64,000 nt of DNA from Lumbricus rubellus (GCA_945859605.1 OX243817.1:32376924-32440923), one strand, 5' to 3'; counted from the first letter of the stretch, positions 1 to 10,408 are shown. The notes: generated by a model not told the origin, from the sequence alone. A program made the numbers and translations.

Positions 1-666
1 ATCGTCCTACACTTGTGCTCTCATCTATCAAAACAGATATTAAAGGCTTCTGTTCTAATATTTTCTTAACTAGAGTTCGCTTCATTTCCGTTGAAATATG
101 ATCAATGATATCAGTGCAGCTCGGAATGCTATGCAAAACCCGCCCCCCCCCCCCATTGACACCGTTTTAATCCTGGATGATCTGAGTAGGGCCTATCACA
201 CTTGGCAATGTAATACGCGGTTCGGAAAATATTGCTGGTTTCTACATGAGCCTCAGCTGTCTGGACTGCTACCGCACCTCTAAGAAGTTCTTGCTTCTTA
301 GATGCTAGCACTTGCTTAGCCGATTCGTGACTAGCAGAATCACGGTGTTCGTAAATTTTTTTCTTATCGCCGTTTGCTGTGCTGCCTTTGTATTTCCATA
401 AGGACCAACTCGACCGTTTACCCACGCGTCAGATAGAAATTTGGGGGCACTTGAAGCACTTGAGGTTAAGCTGCCAACTTCCTTACAAATCCTACACCCC
501 AAAGTTCCTTCCCTGGCGTACAGCCAATCGTTTCCGTCCTTGAAGTATTTGTACTGATCAACGCTCCAACACGCTGGCCATACGGAGTCGGAGGTACAGT
601 CTTCCTGCTTCACGTTCCCGCATTGAGGGGTACTCACGTTCTCGTGCTCAGCGGCAATCGGTAAAT

Positions 667-1363
667 CTGAAATCATAAAGTAAAATTTATCTAATGAAAT
701 CGAAGTATTCAATTGAATTATCATAGCAGTTTAACATCGGCAAAGCAAAGCAGTTTCACAGCAATTTCACAAGTTCCCTAGGCTTGTCTCATGAAGTATG
801 TTTTCAAAAACCCGAAATAAATATATAACCAGAAACGTAAGCTTTTACAAACAAAAAATGTTGCAAAGTAATGAACAAAGAATATAAACAAATAATAATT
901 AATCGTCCTCGTGCTCGGAACCACGAAATGACCCTTTGACGCCTTTGTCTAAATTATTTACGCAATATGTGGAACAGATATCTATATATCTGTACTAAAT
1001 AAATAAACCGTTGTATAAAAATCAACATGAAATGTACAGAAATGAAATTCGCACTTCAAACACAAATATGATTGCATCGATTAAAACATTAATTCATCGA
1101 TTAATCGGGCCAATACATCGACTAATCTCATACGTAATACCGTATATGATTTTAATGAAACAATAGAAAATTAAAAAAATTTAGAAACATAAGTTTCTGA
1201 TAGTGATGTTTTAAATATCAATGGTGAAATGGTGCCAGGTTGAGTAGAGTGAATTCAGCACTACTAAACTCAGAACATAATGACGGAAAGTTTATACCAC
1301 CTAAGTCAAAAAAATTAGGTAATGTTCTAATCGATTACGGTAAATTGGTAATTGATAACTAAC
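667..1363. other. AT-rich intronic stretch without recognised gene
   Basis: This lies between the OTU-like exon and the zinc-finger exon of the left hAT-like gene. It is strongly AT-rich, and I saw no long open frame or clear repeat. The missing part of the OTU domain would have to lie here if the gene were complete. Confidence 0.4.
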
Positions 1364-1506
1364 CAATTCTGTTTGAATGCGCATGTAGTTCAAAATCTCC
1401 TTTCTGATGGCACCATGCGAGGTAGTCGGTCTACCAAGTTGTAGAGCCATGCTGCTAAACATGCAATTTCCGTCTCTCGTAACATCGACGAAATCCGTCA
1501 GCTTCT
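1364..1506 (-). CDS. OTU-protease-like exon inside the left hAT-like gene
   Basis: Between a TTACCCTCCAG acceptor and a GTTAGT donor there is a 143-nt open exon. It encodes DVTRDGNCMFSSMALQLGRP, the catalytic Asp/Cys loop of OTU cysteine proteases (D-G-N-C-x-F). Its entry phase matches the phase-1 end of the exon at 2368-2056. Its exit phase is 0 and does not match the 666 exon (phase 1), so either a further small exon exists between 667 and 1363 or the gene is broken. I could not see the OTU histidine strand in that interval. The 3709-7127 transposase has the same OTU-plus-hAT architecture. Confidence 0.6.
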
Positions 1507-2535
1507 CTGGAGGGTAACATTAAAAATAAATGCAATTACAAAACCTGTCTCACTGTAACAATGTTCTTCAATTCTTTCACATTAAATATCTCAAAAGAAT
1601 AACTTGGTCTGCGTGGTCACACGGTTACACCCTTCCATCAAACTTCTAAGACCACGGTAGGCTACTTGTACATTTAAATTACAATAAAATTAAATACAAG
1701 ACAAATGACAAAACATGACACAAATTTAATTCCAGTAACTATTTCTAAATATTGAAATAATCGTTGACCCTTCTTCAGTTGATGCTTTGGAGTTGTGGCC
1801 AAAAATTCTGGAGCAAAAGTTTTACATCCTAAGGTTTTAATACTACGAAAGTTGTAAATAAACAATAATAGTTACGAAATCGTAAATCAACAATAATAAA
1901 CGGTCTGACTAATCACCAAAGGTCCCGAAATCACCGAAACGGTTATGTAATTTTAAATTCGGTGTACGGACCACGGTGTACACTTCGAGGCCCTTCGGAC
2001 TTTAGTCAGACCCAGAATAGATAATAGCTGCAAGTTGCAACTGTGTACGGCGTACCTGACAGAATCTTGATACTCTCGCATGATCGAACATTTGCGACAG
2101 ATGTCCTCGTCGTCGATGGGGTCCATGGGGGTATTTCGTCGTCGACAATGAAACTCGTTTCGGCGACCGGATCGGCTTCCTCGATGACACTTGTTTCAGC
2201 GATGACTGGATCATCGTCTCCAATATTTTCCAGCGTCAGGGACCCACAAGGCTTACGAGATGACGAGAAAAACGTTGTTACCTTCGGTATTTTTGTCAAT
2301 AATACCTGAGATTTCTTCTCAGCTTCTACTGTCTTTTTCCGTTTTCTAGCCCCGCTCAAATATACCATATTTTGTCGAAGAAATCTACGGAAATGTGAAA
2401 AGAAATTCGCGTGACGACGGAATGAGCGTTAATATAAAAAGGAAGGAAAAGAAAGATACTGTAAGAATCAAGAGCAATTTCACTTTAGACGTCAAGTTTA
2501 ATAAAATACACTCCGATTATGGGGGTCATATTGGG

Positions 2536-2640
2536 AGATCCGGGGAGATCCGGATCTCATAAAAATCACTATGGGGCCCCGGATCTAAATTTTTACACAT
2601 TCAAGGGCCCCGGATCGGAGATCCGGGGAGATCCGTCTCA
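2536..2640. repeat. GATCC-rich short repeat block
   Basis: The string GGAGATCCGGGGAGATCCG occurs twice, near 2535-2553 and 2617-2635. Two GGGGCCCCGGATC-type strings lie between the copies. The block has both direct and inverted self-similarity and resembles the end of a small unclassified DNA element. No partner end was found. Confidence 0.4.
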
Positions 2641-2964
2641 CTTTTTACACTGATGGTCCCGAATTTATGCACTTACTGTAATTTTCAATTTCGAAATGAC
2701 AAAATATCAATTTTTGGGAAATAACGTTTGAAAATTCAAATGTATGTAATTAAAAAAAATTTGCATGTTAGTATTTTTATTTAAAGATCTAAATAAGTGA
2801 AACAAAAACTACAAAAATGTCAAATATGAGCCTAATATGAGCAAATTTGAGGAATTTATGGTTACTTGTTTGAAACTAAGTAATGCGAATATTTACAAAG
2901 ATTACAAACGCTTATAAAATATTTAATCAATTATAATAATTGAACTATCAGACAGAATAGTTCC

Positions 2965-3165
2965 TGTTGAAACACCTGCTTATTAGCTCTACGGTTTGGG
3001 CACATGAATAACAATTGAACTATCAGACAGAAGAGGTCCTATTGAAACGACTGTTCATTTTCTTCAGTTCTACACGTTTTGGGCACATGAATAATCTGTA
3101 TTAGATTTTCTCTTGGCAAATATGCTCACCTTCTCAAGTTGCTTTACAACATCTGCAAACAGAAG
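2965..3165 (-). pseudogene. Duplicated, decayed copies of the DUF7869 C-terminal zinc knuckle
   Basis: The functional gene ends near 7585-7680 with a zinc knuckle and the plus-strand string TTTTGGGCACATGAATAATC. Related strings recur here: TTTTGGGCACATGAATAATC at about 3070-3089 and GGTTTGGGCACATGAATAAC at about 2993-3012. The minus-strand translation near 3050-3160 still shows a Cys-x-Cys-Cys start and LFMCPKR, but with stop codons. This looks like tandem duplication of the gene end before the OTU-hAT element inserted between the copies and the gene. Confidence 0.5.
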
Positions 3166-3267
3166 AAGCTATTAGAAAGAACAGTTCCTGTCAGGGCCTA
3201 TTTTAAAGAATTTTTCACCAAGCACGTCCCCCCCCCCTAAGAAAAAATTGTGAAATTGCAAATGCCT

Positions 3268-3432
3268 GTTTATTAATAACTAAATGCTTTAGCACATCTA
3301 TCACACTTGTAAGGTCTTTCTCCAGTATGAGTTTGATTATGCGTTTCTAGCTTATATTAATAAGTAAATGGTTTAGCACATCTATCACACTTGTAAGGTC
3401 TCTCTCCAGTATGAGTTAGATTATGAAAATTT
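3268..3432 (-). pseudogene. C2H2 zinc-finger fragment inside the OTU-hAT element
   Basis: The minus strand encodes two consecutive finger starts, each HTGERPYKCDRCAK followed by PF or AF, about 80 bp apart. An in-frame stop interrupts the first finger after TY. HTGERPYKC is the canonical linker plus first cysteines of C2H2 arrays. The fragment lies between the transposase 3' end and the left TIR, so it appears to have been carried along by the element. Confidence 0.7.
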
Positions 3433-3708
3433 TCAAATTAGCTGAGAACTTGAAATGAGTCAAACGACATGATAATTTGATATTGAATTTGATAACATTC
3501 CAATTTTTGCATGAACCAAATAGTTTCTTATACTATTCTAACACTGTCATTATAATTATTAGTTACGAAATGGACGACACATGTCTTAACGGTATCATTG
3601 ATCATGGGTCAAGTCTTCAAGACAAAGGCAAAGTTTATAGCTAAGCTAACAGACTAACAGTTACTGGCGCCGTCTTGCGGCTGGTCAGTTTGAGTCGCAG
3701 TCAGATAA

Positions 3709-6700
3709 TTAAAACACGTCCTTGAACCATTCCTGGGATTTGGCCTTCACAGTTGGTCGCGAACGTCGGTTACAAGCTTGAAACCATGCTCGCAGTGCTG
3801 GGCGTACATCAAATTTTGATGTAACCGGCATATTCATTCGGACATGTAAATGTGCATCAACTGTCTCTGCATTGAGGCTGCTTCTATCATCATCCTTCAT
3901 GAGATTGTATGCACTAACAAGTCTCTCCACGTCACATGAATGAGGCTTTGCTGCGAGTAGTCTGGCGACAGCTACAGAAACAGAACGCCAGTCTGCATTA
4001 GTCAGACTGATCTTAAGGAAATCCTGCAATGTGCTTGTGTTGGACATCTGCGCTTTCTTTGCAGCGTTCACCAGCTCTCCGTAGCTACTGTAGAAGTCAC
4101 GCTTCGCAAAGTCTGATGCGAGGCCAGTGTACACCCGTTCAATGTCTTCATCAGATGCATTGCCGTTCAGAAGCATTGGTGGAGAAAGCGCCTGAAACTC
4201 CAGTGCATAGCGAAGATCACTGGCACCTTTGTCAGTTCCGAGTCGACTGGTCAGAAAGTTGCACAGCGAACAAATAATCTCAGTCTTGATGGCATACACA
4301 TCGCGACCGCAACTGCTAACGAGAGAGTGCTCTCTCTTACAGTGCCTTAATTGGACGACTGTGAGCTTAACAGTGTCGTAACTCTTGATAACTTCATCGG
4401 CTTGTTCCTCATTCCCTGTAATTGTTACTTTCTCCTCATATCCACCTGGGTGCGGACGCTGTAATAATTTCCTTAGGTCCTCCACACATTTATCACGATC
4501 ACTTTCGACGTCAAACAGAGTCACTTGGTTGCCCTGCAACTTCTTCTGAAATCTAGAGTAGATGTACAGCGCGTCACACAAGATCGCTGCAATGTGAACA
4601 GTGTCAGCATTAATCCACTTCTTCAGCATGCCATATTCTTCAGCGTCTTTCAGGGAGAAAGTCTGCAGATGTCGCATCATCGGTCTGTAGTTGTCCAGAA
4701 TGGATGACAGAAGACTGTTAGAATATTGTGTGAATCTTATGTCGATTACTGATGGATACTGTCTGACTGTGACACCAAGTTCTTCCGCATGCTTCTTGAA
4801 TTCCTTTGTTCTACATGCTGAACTGTTATAGAAACGCGTAACTGCTTTACAGTCATCTATAACACGCCGTGCTTCAGGAACACCTGTAGTCATGTCTTTG
4901 AACACTAACTGAGAACGGTGAACACTGCACCATATTTTGAGGAGAGGGCTAGGGCCCTTACATGGACTTGACGTGTCCTTAGTGGTGTTGTCTTTGCGTT
5001 CTTGCTCGAGCAGTGTCCATAGCGAATGATGTCTTCCAGTATTTTCTGACGCGCCGTCTGTGACAATAGAGGTTGTTTGCTTAAATATCTCTGGCCATGT
5101 TGCTCCACACTTTGCAGACGCCTTCCTGAGTGCCTCCAATAACCCCTCGCTACCTCGCTTCTCGCTTTCAGCCAAGCCCATGTACCAAGTCTCCATGTCT
5201 CCAACCGCCGTTACAACCTGCGCCATAACATGCTTGTTGTCTATTCGCTGCTTGTCAACAGCACCATCAACTCTGAGAGAAAGCGCAAGGATATCTTTAA
5301 ATCGGAGTGCAAATGCCTTACGGTCCGTTTCTGCGATTGTCAGTAGCATGTCGCGATGGCTTGCAGGAGTGACATACTGTAGATCTGTGTCAGTAGGAGA
5401 AAACGGAATTTCAGGGTTGTTCAAGTCTATTCTTTCAGCCATCAATGACGCCACGTATCTAGCTGGAAATGACCACGCAGATAGTGTCCCGCGTTTGGCA
5501 TCCATGTATACCTTAATCATGATTCTTGCTATCTTTTGTTCCAATGCAGTGTTAGCAAATCGCAGTTGTTTCTCCAACACAGTTTCTCCCTCATGTATCC
5601 GACCCTCGGCAAGAGCCTTCTGTTGTCGACTACGTGTCAAACAAGCATTGTGTACTGTCGATCCACAGTGTTCATCATACATCTGCTGCCTGAACACTGC
5701 ACCATTTGCAGTGCATATGGCTGGGATCCTTTGACAGTGGATCTTCACCAGATCAGGATGTGCACAACAGATTTTGCAATGCACAATCCTCCTTCTACCA
5801 GACCCACCACGAGCTTCACTTCTGTACTCTGCCCAATGCTCAGCCTCAACCTTCTGTTTGCGTCCTGACTGATTTTTGCTTGACTGTACAACCCCTTGAA
5901 ATTCAATTGCCTCGTGAACCTTTTCCTCAAACTCATCGACTTTCACATCCACCGGTTTACTTCCAGCTGGAGATAGCGAAGCTGTCACACTTATGGTTGA
6001 CGCTGAACATGTTAACTGTGCGGATGTCCTTGACTGCTCTTCGGTTGTGGTACTATTACTAGCTGCAGTACTTGTTGAAATTGAATGACCAGTGCCACAT
6101 TCGTCATCAGAAATGTTTGTGTCTGATTCCGCTGTGTGTTGACTATTCTGTTTTTCAATACTTACATAGTGATTTGTGCCAACCAACCCCAGATATATAG
6201 CGTAAGACTCAGTCTCACATGACGATGCTTGAGATGAGGTAGGTAATGTTGCCATATCAATACGCTGTTCCCCCTCCACAGTTAAAATGATGATAGGTCG
6301 TCGATACAGATTGACTGCTACAGAAAGAATTACACCATCACCCCATGTGCCACATTTCTTCATGTTGTCGATATATACTTGCAATTCCTGCTCTGTCATA
6401 GCTTCACTGTCCAAGATCATCTGCGACTGTGAGTGCGACTGCAGACATTCAACCAGTTCCATGCGTACATCATGAGCAGTTGTCGCTGTCGCTGAGCTTC
6501 CGCGTCCAAGCTGAATCAACTGTCTGGCGAGTGAACTAAATAAACAGTTTCCATCTGCAGCCACATTGACAACCATCATATTCCTCTGTGCAGCTAATGA
6601 TTTCAACTTATCCATTTCCGTCAACTGTCTCGGCTCAAACGAATCTGAAATTGCAAAGTACACAAGTATGCCAAAGAATGTTAGATGGTCGAAAAAATGA

Positions 6701-7127
6701 CACCCACTTTAAAGAACTTGCTTATGCTATAACTCTTACTAAACTACTATTATTGTAGGCTATATATCAGATGCTAGTAGCTTATATCTATAATCTATTC
6801 ATAATTACATATCTTCAATGATGACACAGAGTCACGGAAGTGCTGAGGGAGACTGAGGGAGACCTTTACCTTTAATATAATACTATATGACAATAATGAT
6901 ATAGACTGTTTGACAGATCACTTGGTACAGTTCATCATTTACTTAGCTACATTTATCAATGTAATCGTTTCTTAACTTTTTAAGTTAACATACTGCAACA
7001 ATTTATAATTTTACAGCTGTGTTGAGGACCAAAGCAACTAACCTGCGTGCGCGTTCCTCTTCGTCATTCGTTTAAACATGGCCTGTATGTCGTTTCCAGG
7101 TGACGACGCAACCCGTTTTTTACTCAT
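3709..7127 (-). CDS. OTU-domain hAT transposase (two exons)
   Basis: Exon 1 is 7127-7043 (ATG, 85 nt, donor CAG/GTTAGT). Exon 2 is 6644-3709 after the acceptor TTTGCAATTTCAG, and the phases agree (1 and 1). The spliced product is 1006 codons of open frame. Near its N terminus is an OTU cysteine-protease-like domain: DGNCLFSSLARQL at about 6535-6573 and a candidate histidine strand NHYVSIE near 6157-6177. A Cys/His-rich zinc segment lies at 5640-5790 (HCKICCAHPD). The hAT RNase-H-like core follows, with VDGAVDKQ, TDGASENTG and CSVHR, and the C-terminal dimerisation motif SCDVERLVSAYN is near 3910-3945. OTU proteases usually remove ubiquitin; the role of one fused to a transposase is unknown. 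No internal stop or frameshift was seen. Confidence 0.85.
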
Positions 7128-7542
7128 CGTGAAATTCGCAAATGAATGAACTAAAACAACTGAACTGACCGAAAGGCCTAATAGTCCTAATATCGTAATA
7201 ATAAATGTCAATAAACAATTATGAATTATAACGAAAACTCAACTGTAGCCTAAATATTATTTTTACATCAGTCACAAAATTGCGCGTCCCGTTCTCTCGG
7301 TGCTGTTTGTAAACAAGTTTAACGCGCTGCATGACGTCATCATCGTCATGAGCCCAAATAGATGTATGGAACGCCTTTCGAACTTTCCTAAAAAAATTAA
7401 ATATATTGGCGGTGTTTTTTAAAACAACTTTAAACAAGTTCAGTAAGTGCCGTGCCAGGCGTGCCTGAGCGATCAAGCACGGACCGTCAATTCCTCAGGC
7501 ACGTTTTTGTAATCTCAAAGCACGGACGTGCCTGTCGGCACG
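7128..7542. promoter_or_regulatory. 5' leader/subterminal region of the OTU-hAT element
   Basis: 415 bp lie between the transposase start codon and the right TIR. They contain GCACGGAC/GCACGTCC-like strings near 7480-7540, several in inverted orientation (CACGGACGTGCCTGTCGGCACG). Subterminal motifs of this kind are typical transposase-binding sites in hAT elements, and the region must also hold the promoter. No coding frame is convincing here. Confidence 0.45.
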
Positions 7543-7577
7543 TTAAAATAGGCCCTGGTTCCTGTTCAAGCTAGCAC

Positions 7578-9767
7578 CTATTGTTTATTTTCTTCAGCCC
7601 TACGTTTTGGGCACATGAATAATCCGTCTTTGTTTTTTCTGTTAATATGACCAGTCTCTTTACAAAATCCACAAACAGATGGTGCTCGACGGGCCACTAA
7701 AGGGTCAGTAACCGTTGTGGAGGGTTTTGATGATGTTGGAAAGCCATCTAGTTCCTGAGCAGTTAATGTTTGCTCAGACAGGGCATCATGGGTAGGTTGT
7801 GGGCAAAGTGTGTCTTTGGCCTCCTCGGTGCAGAATCTGCGAATATTCTGAAATAGGTATTGCTTTCTATCAGTGGAAAGTCCCAATGTAAGAACTGTTT
7901 CTGGGAGATTTGCTAGTTCTTCATCCTCAGCGTCAAACGGTTTGTGTGTGATTCCTTGGTCGCTTAGTTCCTTGTGGCAGATAACATAACCTGGCATGTT
8001 TGAAGAAAACTCAAATTGACGAAATGTTTTCAAATCTGTAATTCTCTTAATCTTGAGTTTTTCTTTGAAATACGATTGCCAGCTGTTTACTGGCACAAAG
8101 ACAGTGCCTTTCTCATTTCCGGTAAGAACTGCTTTATTCATTTTGGAAATTGGAGTGCTTCGTTCAATGCATGTTCTCAAATCATCTAGAGTGCAAACCT
8201 TGCTCAAGTGAAACTGACGTTTTAAAAGGCCAAATGCCCAGTCAGGTGAAAACTTAGTGTGTCCAACCGGGAGGAAAGAATAAGTAATGTGGCTGTGTAG
8301 TCCTCTAGCTATCCTCCAAGCCAAATAAGCTATTACAAAATTGTTCTTATTTTGGCCTACACAGTTGTCAGCAAAAATGCTGAGGTCTGCCTCACCAAGA
8401 CCAAACTCTTCAAAGTAATGATTAATATACGACACAACAGAGTCTGAACCTTTACCAGTTGCAACGGTTTCCGGAATCAGATAGGTCATTTGCTGGCTCA
8501 AGGAATCATTCATTATACCGAATAAAGCAACTTTGAAAGGCGTTAAGAAAAAGATATCTCCTGGTTGTTGCGGATCGTGTGGTATGTGCACTTGTTGGTT
8601 ATAGTCAAAACTAATCTGCAACATCTTATTGAAAGAGCATGGCGTATTTCTTCCAAGCTCTTTTGTCGGATGATCGTTAATGTTTTGCTGTGCTGTACAC
8701 ACCCGAAGTCTATAATCGGCTCTTGCTATACTCACAGAATCCAGATGAGTACTGATTTTACATGCACGTGTCAGCTTTTCATCATCATCCATGTTTGACA
8801 TTCTGGTGACCGATGTTATAAGTGAATGACAAGTTCCACACAAATCAGATCTTGGTTTTTGTAACACAAGATTTGGTAGTACTTCTTTCCATATTTTACG
8901 GAATGATTTGCATGAGACTGGTTCTTTATTGCTGACATGGCATGCTTCTGCATACTGCCTGTGTATTCCCTGTATACTTAAATGACTAGGCAATAACATC
9001 AAATTTGGTGACTTGAAAGTTGGAACTCGACCTGGGAGAACCAATCCATGGTTATCCCCAAACTTACTGAGAAACCGAACAACATCACAAGAGTGTTCCT
9101 TGCTCATAACATGATGATGTTTCTTTCCTGTGTTGCCGTGATAAACAGGAGAAAGTCCAGTTTGCTTCAGTCTACGTTTCAGTGTCTTATACCTTTTTTC
9201 CCAAATATTGTACAGGAAAAAGTATACTGATTTGCATATTTTTAATCCATCAAACTCAAACAGTGAATGCGTTAAAAAACCGACTGTTTTCTTCTTGTGC
9301 ATTCGCAGGACATTTTCCCCAGTGGCACAAAATGCCCGCAACTGACCAACAATAAGATCATTCAAAGGATTTTGGTGTAGCTCATTGAAATAGTCAAGTT
9401 CTGCAATCTGCAACTGATGATCCCAAACCATACCTGCACTCAGCTGTGTCGTACACTTCGATTTCTTGGGACCATGCTGACACTGACATCCATTAGTCAA
9501 AAATGCGTTTATCTTACTTTTATTTGGGAATTCGGTAACCGTTATTGCAGCAAAGTCTGCAATTTCTTGTTCATCTTGTTCATCCCGAAAGATCGGAACC
9601 AGCTGTGCATCTGGTTCTTCCAGCTGTGCATCTGGATCTTCTAGCTCTGCATCTGGTTCTTCTAGCTGTGCATCTGGTTCTTCCAGCTGTGCATCTGGTT
9701 CTTCTAGCTGTGCATCTGGTTCTTCCAGCTGTGCATCTGGTTCTTCCAGTCGCACCTCTTCAGGTGT
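7578..9767 (-). CDS. DUF7869-type transposase-like protein, exon 2
   Basis: The exon starts after the acceptor TTGTGTGTGTTGTTTCAG; there is no ATG, so an upstream exon is required. That exon is found at 24269-24116 plus 10408-10389 (58 codons, phase 0 donor GAG/GTAAGT). The spliced protein would be about 787 residues. It has acidic LEEPDAQ-type repeats near the start, a DDE/RNase-H-like core (FDYNQQVHIPHD, then FADNCVGQNKNN near 8340-8375, then GHTKFSPDWAFG near 8230-8270), and a C-terminal knuckle CGFCKETGHINRKNKDG ending in MCPKR. I match the core to the DUF7869 group common in invertebrate genomes and probably of transposon origin. The catalytic assignment is inference. The frame is fully open in this exon. 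Confidence 0.7.
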   Translation of the reverse strand, partial: TPEEVRLEEPDAQLEEPDAQLEEPDAQLEEPDAQLEEPDAELEDPDAQLEEPDAQLVPIFRDEQDEQEIADFAAITVTEFPNKSKINAFLTNGCQCQHGPKKSKCTTQLSAGMVWDHQLQIAELDYFNELHQNPLNDLIVGQLRAFCATGENVLRMHKKKTVGFLTHSLFEFDGLKICKSVYFFLYNIWEKRYKTLKRRLKQTGLSPVYHGNTGKKHHHVMSKEHSCDVVRFLSKFGDNHGLVLPGRVPTFKSPNLMLLPSHLSIQGIHRQYAEACHVSNKEPVSCKSFRKIWKEVLPNLVLQKPRSDLCGTCHSLITSVTRMSNMDDDEKLTRACKISTHLDSVSIARADYRLRVCTAQQNINDHPTKELGRNTPCSFNKMLQISFDYNQQVHIPHDPQQPGDIFFLTPFKVALFGIMNDSLSQQMTYLIPETVATGKGSDSVVSYINHYFEEFGLGEADLSIFADNCVGQNKNNFVIAYLAWRIARGLHSHITYSFLPVGHTKFSPDWAFGLLKRQFHLSKVCTLDDLRTCIERSTPISKMNKAVLTGNEKGTVFVPVNSWQSYFKEKLKIKRITDLKTFRQFEFSSNMPGYVICHKELSDQGITHKPFDAEDEELANLPETVLTLGLSTDRKQYLFQNIRRFCTEEAKDTLCPQPTHDALSEQTLTAQELDGFPTSSKPSTTVTDPLVARRAPSVCGFCKETGHINRKNKDGLFMCPKRRAEENKQ
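9600..9756 (-). repeat. 21-bp coding tandem repeat (LEEPDAQ)
   Basis: About seven near-identical 21-bp units encode Leu-Glu-(Glu/Asp)-Pro-Asp-Ala-(Gln/Glu) heptads at the start of exon 2 of the DUF7869 protein. All units keep frame. Confidence 0.9.
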
Positions 9768-10388
9768 CTGAAACAACACACACAAAATGAGGAATAAAAA
9801 TCAATACATTGCCAGGTAAGAATTAAGAATGGTTTCATGTAATTTTAAATGTAAGTAATTAAATTGAGTTTTAAAAACAGTGAAAACTAAATTTGAATAT
9901 GAATTTCTTTGAGTTCAAGGATAATAATTATGCACTTGTTAATCGGAGAATCTATACAGACAAAACTCGTAAATATTTTTTTACACTATATACAAAGGAT
10001 ACGCTTACCGCATGTTAAAATTATTTCAGTTGATAAACACATGCTCTCGTAAGTGAATGCTAGAGGGTACTGGCCTAACAGTCTGTGAAACTTGTTCTAG
10101 CTATCTATTAGAAGTAGTTACCGATTTGTAGGTTCTGCTTAGAAGCTACAATAATCAAATCGACAGGTCACTTTCGGGTGAAAATTTAATTTATGTAAAC
10201 ATGAGGTGTATGGCAACAACTAAAACTGGGTGCGTAGCGAATCCCCGAAACCCGAATCGCATAAACGAATTTCGGCCGAAACCCCGAAATTTATTTTCTT
10301 TAGACTCAAAGTAAAAATAAGCAAACAAATAAGTGTGTTTTTAGCGTTTTCGGTGATTCGGGGATCCGGAGGGACCCCTAAAACTTAC
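9768..10388 (-). other. Intron of the DUF7869 gene
   Basis: A 621-bp intron runs from the donor GTAAGT at 10388 to the acceptor TTTCAG at 9768. At about 10225-10380 it contains a CCGAAA/CGGGG-rich block: CGAATCCCCGAAACCCGAAT on one side and TTCGGTGATTCGGGGATCC on the other. These halves are partly inverted and may be a small MITE. No coding sequence was seen. Confidence 0.6.
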
Positions 10389-10408
10389 CTCACTGCGCTC
10401 TTTTCTGT
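10389..10408 (-). CDS. Remainder of DUF7869 exon 1 with splice donor
   Basis: Twenty bases left of the hAT target duplication continue exon 1 of the DUF7869 gene. They end at a strong donor (GTAAGTTTT), 621 bp before the acceptor at 9768-9770. Confidence 0.7.

Larger units (their letters stand above)
1..2368 (-). pseudogene. KIAA1586-like hAT-derived gene, truncated by window edge and frame-broken
   Basis: Exon 1 (2368-2056) opens with a basic segment beginning MVYLSGARKRKK and ends at a GTACGCC donor. The exon from 666 to position 1 follows an ATGATTTCAG acceptor and encodes a TTF-like zinc segment (WSVDQYKYF, GCRICK), then FRTAYYIAKCDRPYSDHPG and finally VLIDESTSVG at the window edge. This order is that of KIAA1586-like/ZMYM-like hAT-derived proteins. 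Exon 1 and the 666 exon are both phase 1, so they could join directly, skipping the OTU exon at 1364-1506. The frame breaks twice, at the A7 run near 357-363 and at the 12-base G run near 141-152 (read on the minus strand); between breaks it stays open. It is either a decaying element or a copy with uncorrected homopolymer indels. The rest lies left of the window. Confidence 0.72.
2369..3183. other. Non-coding spacer upstream of the left hAT-like gene and at the DUF7869 3' flank
   Basis: 2369-2520 is plain AT-rich DNA. 2536-2640 holds a short GATCC-rich repeat block, listed separately. 2650-2940 is AT-rich with nothing recognised. 2960-3165 contains decayed copies of the zinc-knuckle end of the DUF7869 gene. 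The last 8 bases (GTTCCTGT, 3184-3191) are the left target duplication of the OTU-hAT element. Confidence 0.5.
3192..7557 (-). mobile_element. Complete hAT DNA transposon encoding an OTU-domain transposase
   Basis: The TIR core is CAGGGCCTATTTTAA at 3192-3206 and, inverted, at 7543-7557. GCACGTCC-type strings follow inside both ends. It is flanked by a perfect 8-bp duplication, GTTCCTGT, at 3184-3191 and 7558-7565, as expected for hAT elements. It is 4366 bp long and carries one two-exon transposase gene on the minus strand. The insertion lies 13 bp or less beyond the stop codon of the DUF7869 gene. The intact ends, exact duplication and open coding frame suggest a fairly recent, possibly autonomous copy. 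Confidence 0.92.

Noticed and set aside
7219..7476. 85-codon minus-strand frame upstream of the OTU-hAT gene
   Set aside because: It lies in the leader/subterminal part of the element, has no domain and is not needed by the splice model that closes exon phases.
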